In this document: in pieces, positions 1 to 7,657 of the stretch
How positions within the stretch are numbered: the first letter of the stretch is position 1
Layout: every line of letters starts with the position of its first letter
NCBI GenBank assembly: GCA_030650095.1
Contig: JAUSEE010000051.1
Coordinates: 1 to 45,768, forward strand
Reading direction: 5' to 3'
DNA length: 45,768 nucleotides
Source: Candidatus Buchananbacteria bacterium
GTDB taxonomy: Bacteria > Patescibacteriota > Patescibacteriia > 2-01-FULL-39-33
The notes under the pieces: model-generated
What the model was told of the DNA's origin: nothing
Databases searched by the model: none
The model's input: only the letters and a program-made list of their open reading frames with translations
Program-made: the position numbers and the translations under genes

Positions 1-1071
1 GTTTAAATTTTCCTTGATTAATTTCGGCAACAAGCCAAAACTGCCTTCTAACATCATGGAGACATAGCCTTTGATAACAGTTAAGGGGGTTCTAAGCTGA
101 TGGGAAGCAATAGACAGGAATTCTGATTTAGTTTGATCCAATTTTTTTAATTCTTTATTTATTTCTTTTAAATTTTTGGAGGCGACTTTTAGATCATTAG
201 TCAGTTTTTCCATATCCTTTCGACGATTGACCTCAGTTAAGACTGATTTAATAAGAAGAAGAATAAAAATGAGGGTCAAAATAAACATTAAAATCCTAAA
301 ATAAAGTTCGGCCTGATTTTGAGATTGGAAGATATAAAAACCGGATATGACTATGACAAAGATAGAAAATAAAATAGTGGTTATTATTTTAACATCCATC
401 AGTTTTTGCCTGATAAGGGCATAAGCGCCAAAAGCTACCCAAATAACGGTGGAAGTTTGTCCAAGCCAATCCAGACCCAAATAACCAAACCAAGGCAAAA
501 ATAAATTGGTAAACAAAGAAACCACCGAAGAAGCCAATAATCCAATAAAAATATACTTGAGCTGGGTTTTGGCGATACTAGTATGTTTAAAAATATTGGC
601 CAGCAGATTCAGTAACGACCAAATAAAATAGCCGGAGATATAAAAAGCATAAACAAAAAATAAGCGGCCAAAAATAATTATATTTTCAGATCCTATTCTT
701 AATTCCAGGCTACTAACCACCGTATCGGTAAATATCGTCAAATAGAAAACAGCCAAAGCGGGCAAACAAACAACTATAAAGAAAATCGGCCGCCAAAATT
801 TGTTTTTCTCGGGGAAAATAAAAGTAAAAAATAGAAATAACAAAGGAATAAATATGGCAATGGAATAAAACAGGCGCACTAAAAATAAAGCTAAAAGCAA
901 ATCTGTAGTATAACGATAAAAAACAATGGCAAAGGCCCACAAAACAACATTTAAAACTACCAAACTAAAAACAATATTAGATTTTTTAGCCGGCCGTTGG
1001 ACCAAAATAATAAAACCTAAAATCAAATTAATCAAACTGACAATTATTAAAGCTATGTTTTTAATATCCAT
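1..1071 (-). CDS. 7TM-type sensor histidine kinase, C-terminus cut off by window edge
   Basis: Membrane sensor kinase of a two-component system. The gene starts at the ATG at 1071 and runs out of the window at base 1, so only 357 codons are visible. About residues 1-280 form some eight hydrophobic segments resembling the N-terminal 7TM region of His kinases. A short coiled linker follows, then a HisKA dimerisation domain with the H-box SIASHQLRTPLTVIKGY; the phosphoacceptor His is near residue 324. The ATPase domain lies outside the window. Its start is only three bases after the stop of the next kinase (1075-2733), and the H-box region is identical between the two, so they are tandem duplicates in one transcript. 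No response regulator sits beside them. The ligand is unknown. Confidence 0.9.
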   Translation of the reverse strand, partial: MDIKNIALIIVSLINLILGFIILVQRPAKKSNIVFSLVVLNVVLWAFAIVFYRYTTDLLLALFLVRLFYSIAIFIPLLFLFFTFIFPEKNKFWRPIFFIVVCLPALAVFYLTIFTDTVVSSLELRIGSENIIIFGRLFFVYAFYISGYFIWSLLNLLANIFKHTSIAKTQLKYIFIGLLASSVVSLFTNLFLPWFGYLGLDWLGQTSTVIWVAFGAYALIRQKLMDVKIITTILFSIFVIVISGFYIFQSQNQAELYFRILMFILTLIFILLLIKSVLTEVNRRKDMEKLTNDLKVASKNLKEINKELKKLDQTKSEFLSIASHQLRTPLTVIKGYVSMMLEGSFGLLPKLIKENLN

Positions 1072-1074
1072 AGA

Positions 1075-2733
1075 TTAAATATTATTCTTCGCCTTTTTAA
1101 CTAGCGGCTTCCCCGCTACCGGCAAACTGAAAGAAAACTTGCTGCCACGGCCTAGACCAGCGCTCTCCACCCAAATTTTTCCACCCATACTCTCTATAAC
1201 CATCTTTGAAAAATAAAGGCTCAAACCGGTGCTTTCCGTCATAGCAGTCTTGTTTTTATTCTTATAGACAAAACGATTAAACAGATCTGGCAGATCAGAA
1301 GATGCTAGGCCAATGCCAGAATCCTGACAACTGAAGACAACCGTGCCTTTTTCCTGACGCAAAGTTAAAATTATAGAGCCTTTATCAGTATACTTCACGG
1401 CATTATTTATTAAATGGGTGATAATTTCTTTTATTCTCTGCTCATCCGTTAAAATATTTTTAATATTATTATCTGATGAAAAACTTAATTTTAATTTTTT
1501 ATTTTCAGCTTTGGCTTTAGCTTCGCCCAGAAGAGAAGCCACTATTTCCGACAAATTGACCGGCTTGATATTAAATTCCAAACGGCCCGATTCAATGCGA
1601 GAAATATTCAAAAGATTTTCCACTAATTTAATCAGTCTTTCATTGGCGTTATAAATCTTATTTAAGTTGTCGCTGATTAATTTTGATATGGGGCCAAAAT
1701 TGCCTTCTAGCATCATGGAAACATAACCCTTGATGACGGTTAGAGGCGTTCTAAGCTGATGGGAAGCAATAGATAAGAACTCTAATTTTGATTGGTCTAT
1801 GCGTTTTATTTTATCATTGGCTTTTTTCAGGTTAGCAGTAACTTTCTGCAAATCCTTGGTTAGAATCTCCATCTGCTCTCTGCGATTAACTTCCCTTAAA
1901 ATTGATCGCATAAGCAAAATGGCAAAAATTAAAGTGATAAAGAACACCGTGCCTTTACCGATTAATTCTGACAATGATGAGGAGGAGAACACTTCCACTA
2001 AAGAGGCTATGACCAGAGAGATAGAAAAGATCTGGGTGGTAATAACCTTGGCATTTAGAAACTGCGATTTAATAATGGCGTAGGCAATGAATAAAATGAA
2101 GATAGTAATGAAAATAAATCCCACCGGATATATCTTAACGCCGTAATTAATTAAAAAATCAATTGAGGCCAGGCCATAAAATATCATGGCCCAAATAAGG
2201 TATTTTATTTGATCATGCTTATGTTTATCAATTTTATTCTTCCAATCCTTATGATTTATATGAAAAAACAATAAATAAATAATCCGGCCGAATAGAATGG
2301 TCAGAAATAAAAGATAAAATAAATGCGCTAGACCTGCTTTGGGATAGAAACCCCAAAAATATTGATAATAATCCGTGACAAAAGTATCGGTGAAAGTTAA
2401 AATTATTTCAAAAACGAACGATATTAAATAAGAAAAATACAAGAAACACTTATCAAGTTTTTTAATATCGCCTAAAAAATAAAGGAAGAAATGAAAAAAT
2501 AAAACCGGTATGAAAATAATTCCCATGTAGCCAAACTTGACTAAAAAATAAACCAGGAATTTATCATGGGAATTAAATAAAATAAACCAGCTTAATTGCC
2601 ACCAGACGGTTGCCAGGCAAACCAAAAAAAACAATAAATTAACCCTGGATTTTCTATTATTTAAGAAAATAAAAACCCCCAAAAGCAAAAACAGTATCGA
2701 ACTGGCTAATGAGGGTATGGAAAATATATTCAT
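1075..2733 (-). CDS. 7TM-type sensor histidine kinase
   Basis: Full-length membrane histidine kinase of 552 residues. Residues 1 to about 285 contain eight or so hydrophobic segments (7TM-like sensor). A linker leads to HisKA with SHQLRTPLTVIKGYV (His near 325) and then to an HATPase domain. That domain shows an N-box (HLINNAVKYTDKG), a G1 box (DSGIGL), an F-box-like segment (LFNRF) and a G2 region reading STGLSLYFSK, where the second glycine of the usual GLGL is Ser. The C-terminus ends in a short basic tail. It sits 13 bases after the hotdog gene (2747-3241) and three bases before its paralogue, so the three genes probably share the promoter near 3362-3390. The cytoplasmic partner regulator is not in the window. 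Confidence 0.93.
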   Translation of the reverse strand: MNIFSIPSLASSILFLLLGVFIFLNNRKSRVNLLFFLVCLATVWWQLSWFILFNSHDKFLVYFLVKFGYMGIIFIPVLFFHFFLYFLGDIKKLDKCFLYFSYLISFVFEIILTFTDTFVTDYYQYFWGFYPKAGLAHLFYLLFLTILFGRIIYLLFFHINHKDWKNKIDKHKHDQIKYLIWAMIFYGLASIDFLINYGVKIYPVGFIFITIFILFIAYAIIKSQFLNAKVITTQIFSISLVIASLVEVFSSSSLSELIGKGTVFFITLIFAILLMRSILREVNRREQMEILTKDLQKVTANLKKANDKIKRIDQSKLEFLSIASHQLRTPLTVIKGYVSMMLEGNFGPISKLISDNLNKIYNANERLIKLVENLLNISRIESGRLEFNIKPVNLSEIVASLLGEAKAKAENKKLKLSFSSDNNIKNILTDEQRIKEIITHLINNAVKYTDKGSIILTLRQEKGTVVFSCQDSGIGLASSDLPDLFNRFVYKNKNKTAMTESTGLSLYFSKMVIESMGGKIWVESAGLGRGSKFSFSLPVAGKPLVKKAKNNI

Positions 2734-2746
2734 GATTTTTGATTCT

Positions 2747-3241
2747 TTAGATGTTGCCGAAATATCTTCCGGCTAAATTCAACTGCAAAACTGTCGGCGG
2801 AGCAATGGCTTCATACTCCAAAGCGGCGACTTTAAGCCCTTCAGGAATCTTGGCAATTTTTCCAGTGGAGGTATCGATAAACACCAAACGCTGACTGCCA
2901 ATGGCCAGCAAAGAATCCTTTGGGTCAGCAACATCCTGGTTGATAATCTCACAACAGACTTCCACCGAGCATTGCCCAAAGTTCCTGGTAGTGATGTTAG
3001 TTACAAGATTGTCTCCTAAAAAAGCGGACTGGAGAAATTTCATATTAACATCAGCTGTTTCAATGACCACACCCAAACTGGACAAGACATCCGTCGGCTT
3101 TAATCCTTTGGGCAGAAGAGCGAATAAAAAAAGCTCCCTGGCCACTCCGAACATTTTACAAAAATTAACCCAATAAACGTTCCCCATAACATTCGTATCG
3201 CCGATAGTGATACGAGTCTCATAACTAAGAACCTTCGACAT
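2747..3241 (-). CDS. Hotdog-fold acyl-thioesterase-like protein
   Basis: A 164-residue single-domain hotdog (4HBT-like) protein, expected to hydrolyse an acyl thioester (acyl-CoA or acyl carrier). The N-terminal motif GDTNVMGNVYWVNF (residues 14-27), followed by ARE, aligns with the YbgC/4HBT signature, but the usual catalytic Asp position is Asn17, with Arg35 eighteen residues later. As I recall, that Asn/Arg pair resembles the enediyne-type thioesterases rather than YbgC. The start at 3241 is supported by AAGGAG just upstream. It is first in a transcript with two histidine kinases. The substrate is not predictable. Hotdog membership is fairly firm; the thioesterase reaction is inferred. Confidence 0.75.
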   Translation of the reverse strand: MSKVLSYETRITIGDTNVMGNVYWVNFCKMFGVARELFLFALLPKGLKPTDVLSSLGVVIETADVNMKFLQSAFLGDNLVTNITTRNFGQCSVEVCCEIINQDVADPKDSLLAIGSQRLVFIDTSTGKIAKIPEGLKVAALEYEAIAPPTVLQLNLAGRYFGNI

Positions 3242-3361
3242 AGCCTTAACTCCTTTTCGGTTTGTTTAGGTGTTTTTATTCGCCAATTGTTTTTGCTTAA
3301 TTATATTATACCAAATAATCATAAATATTGAGAAATTTCAATGAACTAACTAATCGAGGTA

Positions 3362-3390
3362 ATGATATAACATTTTTTATCTTTTGTCAA
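3362..3390 (-). promoter_or_regulatory. Promoter of the hotdog-kinase operon
   Basis: On the minus strand TTGACA (3385-3390) lies 17 bases from TATCAT (3362-3367). Predicted transcription start is near 3355, leaving a leader of about 115 bases before the ATG at 3241. Confidence 0.65.
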
Positions 3391-3455
3391 GAGGTAGCCA
3401 AATCATACTAAATAAATAAGACTATAAAGTTAATCTTAATAAAAATAGCCAAATA

Positions 3456-3484
3456 TTGACAAAATCATATAAATATGATATACT
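3456..3484 (+). promoter_or_regulatory. Promoter of the FadL-like gene
   Basis: A near-perfect sigma-70 type promoter: TTGACA (3456-3461), 17-base spacer, TATACT (3479-3484). Start expected near 3491, about 33 bases before the first ATG. Confidence 0.75.
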
Positions 3485-3523
3485 CAGTCCAGTGTTAATG
3501 ATGAAAAGAAGGTACTTTAAAAC

Positions 3524-4729
3524 ATGAAAACATGGAGAAAAACGATGAAAAGATTGGCTCTTTTTACAGCTATAATTGCTATTGTTTTGAGTAGTGACTG
3601 TTTTGCCGGCGGGCTAACTCGCGTCGGTGGGATAGGTTCGCGAGCCGGAGCTATGGGTGGGGCTTTTGGTGCCACTGCCAATGACTCCACACTGTTTTAT
3701 TACAACCCGGCTGGCATGGCCCAATTTGGAACAACTTATGTTGATGCCGGCATGGATGTGATTTTCCCGCGTTTCAAATACGAATCGCATGATTCCAGTA
3801 ATGACGCCTGGTACGCTATGCCTTATGCTGGGATTATTTATCCGATTAATGATGATATTAATATTGGATTGGGATTAACTGTTCCCTACGGCCAGGGCGC
3901 TGAATTCGAAAAAAGTTGGCCTTTGCCTAAAAGTGAGACATTAATCAGCCTCACTAATATCACCCCAGCCTTATCGCTAAGATTGGCTGACAACCTCTAT
4001 GTCGGCGCCGGACTTAACATCGGCTACACCCAATTCAAGTATCAGGCGCCGTTTGATATCAAAGGACTATTTATCAATCCGATTAAGACAGACAACAAAG
4101 CTGACGGATTTGGCATCGGCGCCACTTTCGGCATCCTCTACTATCCGACAGAAAAACTTTCTCTGGGCTTAACTTATATGAGCGAATTGAAAGCTGATCT
4201 AAACGGCGAATCGGATATTTCCATAGGACCGATTAGTATCCACGATAAATTTGATAGCGACTTCACTTTCCCGCCTCGTTTGGGAATTGGTATCGCTTAC
4301 AAATTAACTGATCGGCTGAAAATGGAATTCGACGCCAATTGGTACGGCTATTCCAAAACGGTTGACAGCATGAAATTGTCTTTTAAAAAATTGCATTTCA
4401 CTAAAACCAGCGACATGGATTGGCGCGATAACTACGGCTTGCACTTGGGGGCAGAGTATCGCCTAGGCAATGACTGGTGGCTAAGAGGCGGAGCAACATA
4501 TTTGTCCAAAGCCGTGCCCGATTCCACCATCAGCCAACTGACACCCGATGCCAGCGGCTGGGACATAGCGCTGGGGATTGAATGCCAAAAAGAACATTTT
4601 TCTTTCAGCGCCGGCGCCATTTACGGCTGGGGTAAGAACGATGTCGAACGCGGTTTCGGCGTTCTCTACCCGGGAAAATACGAGGCCCAGACAATCACGA
4701 TTGGCGCCCAAATCGGCTGGCAATTTTGA
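3524..4729 (+). CDS. FadL/OmpP1/TodX-family outer-membrane transport protein
   Basis: A 401-residue beta-barrel porin of the FadL family, which in diderm bacteria passes long-chain fatty acids or aromatic hydrocarbons across the outer membrane. A signal peptide (MKRLALFTAIIAIVLSS, cleavage likely after CFA) precedes the family N-terminus: GGIGSRAGAMGGAFGATAND, then STLFYYNPAGMA. Alternating hydrophobic strands follow, and the last residue is Phe, as in outer-membrane barrels recognised by BAM. Two starts are possible: ATG 3524, or ATG 3545 preceded by GGAG at good spacing; the second gives a more normal signal peptide. The gene is visibly richer in GC than its neighbours (one 60-base line counts 50 percent). 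It has its own promoter and terminator. Its presence is odd for a monoderm CPR cell and suggests transfer. Confidence 0.88.
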   Translation: MKTWRKTMKRLALFTAIIAIVLSSDCFAGGLTRVGGIGSRAGAMGGAFGATANDSTLFYYNPAGMAQFGTTYVDAGMDVIFPRFKYESHDSSNDAWYAMPYAGIIYPINDDINIGLGLTVPYGQGAEFEKSWPLPKSETLISLTNITPALSLRLADNLYVGAGLNIGYTQFKYQAPFDIKGLFINPIKTDNKADGFGIGATFGILYYPTEKLSLGLTYMSELKADLNGESDISIGPISIHDKFDSDFTFPPRLGIGIAYKLTDRLKMEFDANWYGYSKTVDSMKLSFKKLHFTKTSDMDWRDNYGLHLGAEYRLGNDWWLRGGATYLSKAVPDSTISQLTPDASGWDIALGIECQKEHFSFSAGAIYGWGKNDVERGFGVLYPGKYEAQTITIGAQIGWQF

Positions 4730-4805
4730 AAGCGAGTTTCTACTCACATCAATAAAAATGTCATCCCGAGCGAAGGCGAAGCCGAAGCCGAGTGATATCT
4801 ACAAC

Positions 4806-4848
4806 AAACCCGCCCTTGATACGATATCAAGGAGCGGGTTTTAATTTT
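4806..4848 (+). terminator. Intrinsic terminator after the FadL-like gene
   Basis: Long stem AAACCCGC-CCTTGATA paired with TATCAAGG-A-GCGGGTTT, followed by a T-rich tract. Confidence 0.8.
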
Positions 4849-4859
4849 GTTATTTTTTT

Positions 4860-4891
4860 AATTAAAAAACAGAGCCGTATTTAGCTCTGTT
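4860..4891 (-). terminator. Terminator of the MshEN gene
   Basis: AACAGAGC/GCTCTGTT stem with an eight-base loop, followed on the minus strand by a run of T. Confidence 0.75.
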
Positions 4892-4916
4892 ATAATTTTA
4901 AATCGTCCAACTGATA

Positions 4917-5528
4917 TTATTCAAGACCGAGTAGAATAATTTTTAATTTGTGAACCTCCTGATTCAATATTTTTATATCTTGCTCTAAAACTTCAACTAT
5001 AGATTCCAACCTATTTATTTTGAGTCTAAGATTATACGGTTTCTCTATCTCTGGCCGGCAAAATTCAGGATTATCTAAAAATTCAGAGATTACCTCCGGA
5101 TCGGATGCGGCAAAAACTATCTCTCGGCCTAATAGCCGGCTTAAATTCTCCCGATCATTTTCCGAAGTCAGATTGAGAGCTATAACAACCAGCTTGTCGC
5201 CGTCTTCGCGCAGTGGAATAACATTATAAAGCTTAGTAATGGATTGATCAACTAAATTTAAAGTGCTTTGAGAAATTGTTTTGAGTGAAGCCACATATTC
5301 CAAATACAGCTGTTTAGCTAAAGCTCTCTTGACACTGGCCTTGCTGACGAAATTCAACCGAATAAGAATCTCCCCTAATTTGCGATGGCTCATTGAAGTC
5401 ATTTTCAATTTATGAGCAACGGCTAATTGATCTTTGGTAACCAAATTTTGGTCAAGTAATATTTCGCCTAATTTCATGCCATCTACCCCGCCCCATTTGT
5501 GCAATTTAGGTCTAGAATTTTTACTCAT
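4917..5528 (-). CDS. Standalone MshEN (GspE/PilB N-terminal) domain protein with coiled coil
   Basis: A 203-residue soluble protein made only of the N-terminal domain normally found on type II secretion/type IV pilus ATPases. Two repeated half-motifs are visible: KLGEILLDQNLVTKDQLAVA (from about residue 20) and KLGEILIRLNFVSKASVKRA (from about 50). These are followed by the second lobe (NVIPLREDGDKLVVIA) and a C-terminal coiled coil from about 165 onward. In MshE-type proteins the repeated motifs bind cyclic di-GMP; here the leading Arg of each motif is Lys, so binding is uncertain. There is no ATPase domain. The PilB-like ATPase at 16232-17938 lacks these LGE motifs, so the protein could work in trans with it. 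RBS CAGGAG precedes the start; it has its own promoter and terminator. Confidence 0.82.
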   Translation of the reverse strand: MSKNSRPKLHKWGGVDGMKLGEILLDQNLVTKDQLAVAHKLKMTSMSHRKLGEILIRLNFVSKASVKRALAKQLYLEYVASLKTISQSTLNLVDQSITKLYNVIPLREDGDKLVVIALNLTSENDRENLSRLLGREIVFAASDPEVISEFLDNPEFCRPEIEKPYNLRLKINRLESIVEVLEQDIKILNQEVHKLKIILLGLE

Positions 5529-5583
5529 GCCTGTAATCTCCTGTTGTTTGTTTCTTACTTAAAAAGTACATCTACGCCACCTC

Positions 5584-5612
5584 AATATAACCAATCTAGG
5601 CGACCCTGTCAA
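5584..5612 (-). promoter_or_regulatory. Promoter of the MshEN gene
   Basis: Minus strand TTGACA (5607-5612), 17-base spacer, TATATT (5584-5589); start near 5577. Confidence 0.65.
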
Positions 5613-5691
5613 GATTAATAACTTAAGTATAAATGAAATATTGTTTATACTCTTATATCTTTTTTATCAGCTACTAAGGGCAAGATTTTGC

Positions 5692-5722
5692 AATAAAAAA
5701 GAGAGATGCTGATGCATCTCTC
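5692..5722 (-). terminator. Terminator of the hisS-tRNA-His transcript
   Basis: Perfect nine-pair stem GAGAGATGC/GCATCTCTC with a four-base loop, then six T on the minus strand. It closes the transcript ten bases after the tRNA CCA end. Confidence 0.85.
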
Positions 5723-5731
5723 GGGGTTTTA

Positions 5732-5808
5732 TGGGGGGCACGACGGGGCTTGAACCCGTGACCTCCAGGACCACAACCTAGCGCTCTAGCCAACTGAGCT
5801 ACATGCCC
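5732..5808 (-). tRNA. tRNA-His (anticodon GTG), CCA encoded
   Basis: Complete cloverleaf on the minus strand: acceptor GGGCATG/CGTGCCC, D arm GCTC...GAGC, anticodon stem CTAGG/CCTGG with loop TTGTGGT (anticodon GTG), five-base variable loop, T arm ACGGG/CCCGT, discriminator C73 and an encoded CCA. C73 is the His identity base. Unusually, the base before G1 is C (complement of 5809), so the G-1 expected to pair with C73 in bacterial tRNA-His is not encoded. The gene begins 15 bases after the hisS stop on the same strand and ends just before an intrinsic terminator, so it is very likely processed from the hisS mRNA. Confidence 0.97.
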
Positions 5809-5823
5809 GCGGTTACAAAGGAT

Positions 5824-7242
5824 CTATTTGCCTAAACTCGACTTTAAGTTAGCAAAACATTCTTCTTTTGTCAATGGCTCTTGTTTCCTGGCCTTCATGT
5901 CTTTCAATTGGACTTTGCCATTTTTCACTTCTTCTGGACCGATTATGACCACAAAAGGAATGCTCTTTTTGGCCGCATAGGAAAACTGGGCTCTGAAAGT
6001 ATAATCTTCTCCCAAATACAATTCCACATTAAATCCCTGCCGGCGTAGTTCTTGAACCATGTCCAGTGATTGATTCTGGAGTTCCGGACTAAAGACTGTC
6101 ACCAGCACATCGGTAATGGAATCAGTCTGATCAAATAAATTAAGCTTCTGCAAAGCGACAATTAAACGATCAACGCCAATGGAGGCGCCCACGCCGGCAA
6201 TATTGCTGCCTGGCATAAACCTATTGGTCAAACCGTCAAAGCGGCCGCCGGAAAAGACGCTGCCGATTTCTGGAATATCTGTAAGAGTAGTCTCAAAAAC
6301 CGGACCGGTGTAATAATCAAGTCCGCGAGCCACCGAAAGATCCACTCGCCAATTCTCTTGAGGAATCTTTAAATAAATCAAAGCTTGGGAAATTTCTTCT
6401 AATTCTTTCAAGCCAACTTGACCTAAACCAGTACTTTCGCCGAAAAATTCTTTGAGCTGAGACAATACCATTTGAGAAGTCTCGCCTTTAATCTGCAAGA
6501 ACTTAATAACCTTGTCCGCTTTTTCATCGCTCATAGCTAAGGCGGAATCGTCTAATTCATTATCCGGCTGACGTTGCAGTTCTGATTTCACACCGGCCAA
6601 ACCGATCTTATCCAATTTATCAATTATCCTAAAGACTTCGTTTGATTTATCCAAACAGCCGACTACTTCAGCCAGGCCGTTTAAAATTTTTCTGGTATTA
6701 AAACGAATCAGAAAATTAAGAGTGCCTAAGGCCTTCATTGTTTCATACATAATCTGGATAACTTCAATATCAGCTAAAATGGAATTTGAGCCGATGATGT
6801 CGAAATCAAACTGTGAAAACTCGCGATATCTTCCGGCTTGAGGACGCTCGCCTCTCCAAACTTTGCCGATTTGATACCTCTTAAACGGTTTGGGCAAATC
6901 CGGGTAGGCGGATATGACTCGGGCCAAAGGAACAGTCAAGTCAAAACGCAAGGCATAATCCTGATCCCAATTGCCGCCTTCAATATCCTTATCTTCAATT
7001 CCTCTGACAATCCGAGACAAAAAAATACTTTTGTTAAAATTAGTGGCATCGCCCAACAGCACTCTTCGATTTTCCATAGCCGGAGTTTCCAGCGGCACAA
7101 AACCAAAAGATTCATAAACTCGCCTGGCTATGTCCACTACTTTTTGCGTCATTAAAGCTTCGGCTGGAAGCAGATCCCTGAATCCACCCAAAAGTTCCGG
7201 CTTAATCGCGCCCGTACCAGCTGATTGTTTTGGCGTTGTCAT
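5824..7242 (-). CDS. hisS: Histidyl-tRNA synthetase
   Basis: Class II synthetase that charges tRNA-His; 472 residues, longer than the roughly 420 of E. coli. Motif 1 region (GGFRDLLPAEA), motif 2 (VWRGERPQAGRYREF followed by SQFDFDIIGS), the HisA signature (ARGLDYYTGPVFE), motif 3 (ASIGVDRLIVAL) and the C-terminal anticodon-binding domain from about residue 370 are all visible. The QFDxD wording after motif 2 resembles alphaproteobacterial and eukaryotic/archaeal HisRS rather than the E. coli type (QLGCE). The start is set by AAAGGAG about eight bases upstream. The promoter lies at 7472-7500; the roughly 220-base leader contains a 144-base three-hairpin repeat. tRNA-His follows in the same transcript. 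Confidence 0.96.
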   Translation of the reverse strand: MTTPKQSAGTGAIKPELLGGFRDLLPAEALMTQKVVDIARRVYESFGFVPLETPAMENRRVLLGDATNFNKSIFLSRIVRGIEDKDIEGGNWDQDYALRFDLTVPLARVISAYPDLPKPFKRYQIGKVWRGERPQAGRYREFSQFDFDIIGSNSILADIEVIQIMYETMKALGTLNFLIRFNTRKILNGLAEVVGCLDKSNEVFRIIDKLDKIGLAGVKSELQRQPDNELDDSALAMSDEKADKVIKFLQIKGETSQMVLSQLKEFFGESTGLGQVGLKELEEISQALIYLKIPQENWRVDLSVARGLDYYTGPVFETTLTDIPEIGSVFSGGRFDGLTNRFMPGSNIAGVGASIGVDRLIVALQKLNLFDQTDSITDVLVTVFSPELQNQSLDMVQELRRQGFNVELYLGEDYTFRAQFSYAAKKSIPFVVIIGPEEVKNGKVQLKDMKARKQEPLTKEECFANLKSSLGK

Positions 7243-7279
7243 TATTTTTTAGCTCCTTTAGTTTTGTTGTTCGTTCCCT

Positions 7280-7423
7280 TTTATAATGTTGCTGCCCGAA
7301 TACTCCTGGCTTTTAAGCCAGGGGATGAAGGGCAGTGTGAGAAGAAATATGTCGGCGGAGCCGACACCTTCCATTTGAAACCGCCCAGATACCCCGCTCT
7401 TTAGAGCGGGGGCGGGTTCATTT
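7280..7423 (-). repeat. 144-base three-hairpin repeat, copy 1
   Basis: Read on the minus strand it begins AAATGAACCCG and ends GCAACATTATAAA. Three hairpins occur in order: CCCCGCTC/GAGCGGGG, GTCGGC/GCCGAC and CCTGGCTT/AAGCCAGG. It differs from copy 2 (9516-9659, opposite orientation) at about seven bases only. It lies inside the predicted 5' leader of hisS in the sense direction. No coding capacity. The paired subterminal hairpins recall non-autonomous derivatives of IS200/IS605 or REP-type elements, but no transposase is in the window. Confidence 0.9.
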
Positions 7424-7471
7424 AAAAAGAACTACTCTTAATTAACATATTGAATAAACTTCAATATAAAA

Positions 7472-7500
7472 GTTATACCAATAAATAACTAAATAGTCAA
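7472..7500 (-). promoter_or_regulatory. Promoter of hisS-tRNA-His
   Basis: Minus strand TTGACT (7495-7500), 17-base spacer, TATAAC (7472-7477); start near 7465, about 220 bases upstream of the hisS ATG. Confidence 0.65.
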
Positions 7501-7551
7501 TCCCTGCCATCAACAAATATTCATCGCTTCATAAAACATAAGGATTTTTTA

Positions 7552-7580
7552 TTGACATTTCCTAAAAAATAATCTACAAT
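7552..7580 (+). promoter_or_regulatory. Promoter of the His-leader/LOG gene unit
   Basis: TTGACA (7552-7557), 17-base spacer, TACAAT (7575-7580). Start expected near 7586-7588, only about five bases before the leader-peptide ATG at 7592. Diverges from the hisS promoter. Confidence 0.75.
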
Positions 7581-7591
7581 ATATAAATCAT

Positions 7592-7657
7592 ATGAAATTA
7601 ATCAATATTACAATTTTGCATCACCATAGCTCTCCAGTGGCGGAGAAGCTAGGTTAG
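7592..7657 (+). CDS. Putative histidine leader peptide
   Basis: A 21-codon reading frame starting MKLINITILHHHSS and ending KLG-stop. Codons 10-12 are three consecutive His codons (CAT CAC CAT, 7619-7627). Its ATG lies about five bases from the predicted transcription start, so translation would be leaderless; no Shine-Dalgarno is present. It is followed by mutually exclusive hairpins and an intrinsic terminator before the LOG gene, the arrangement of the enterobacterial hisL attenuator. It is inferred to be a sensor peptide, not a functional protein. The main doubt is that a run of three His codons in a 21-codon frame can occur by chance. Confidence 0.5.
   Translation: MKLINITILHHHSSPVAEKLG

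Noticed and set aside
713-940. 75-codon minus-strand frame inside the first kinase gene
   Set aside because: Lies in another frame of the kinase membrane region, which has a full-length reading frame with family motifs.
4765-4800. CGAAGGCGAAGCC-type short repeats after the FadL gene
   Set aside because: Looks like a decayed fragment of a common intergenic foldback; too short to define ends or count as an element.
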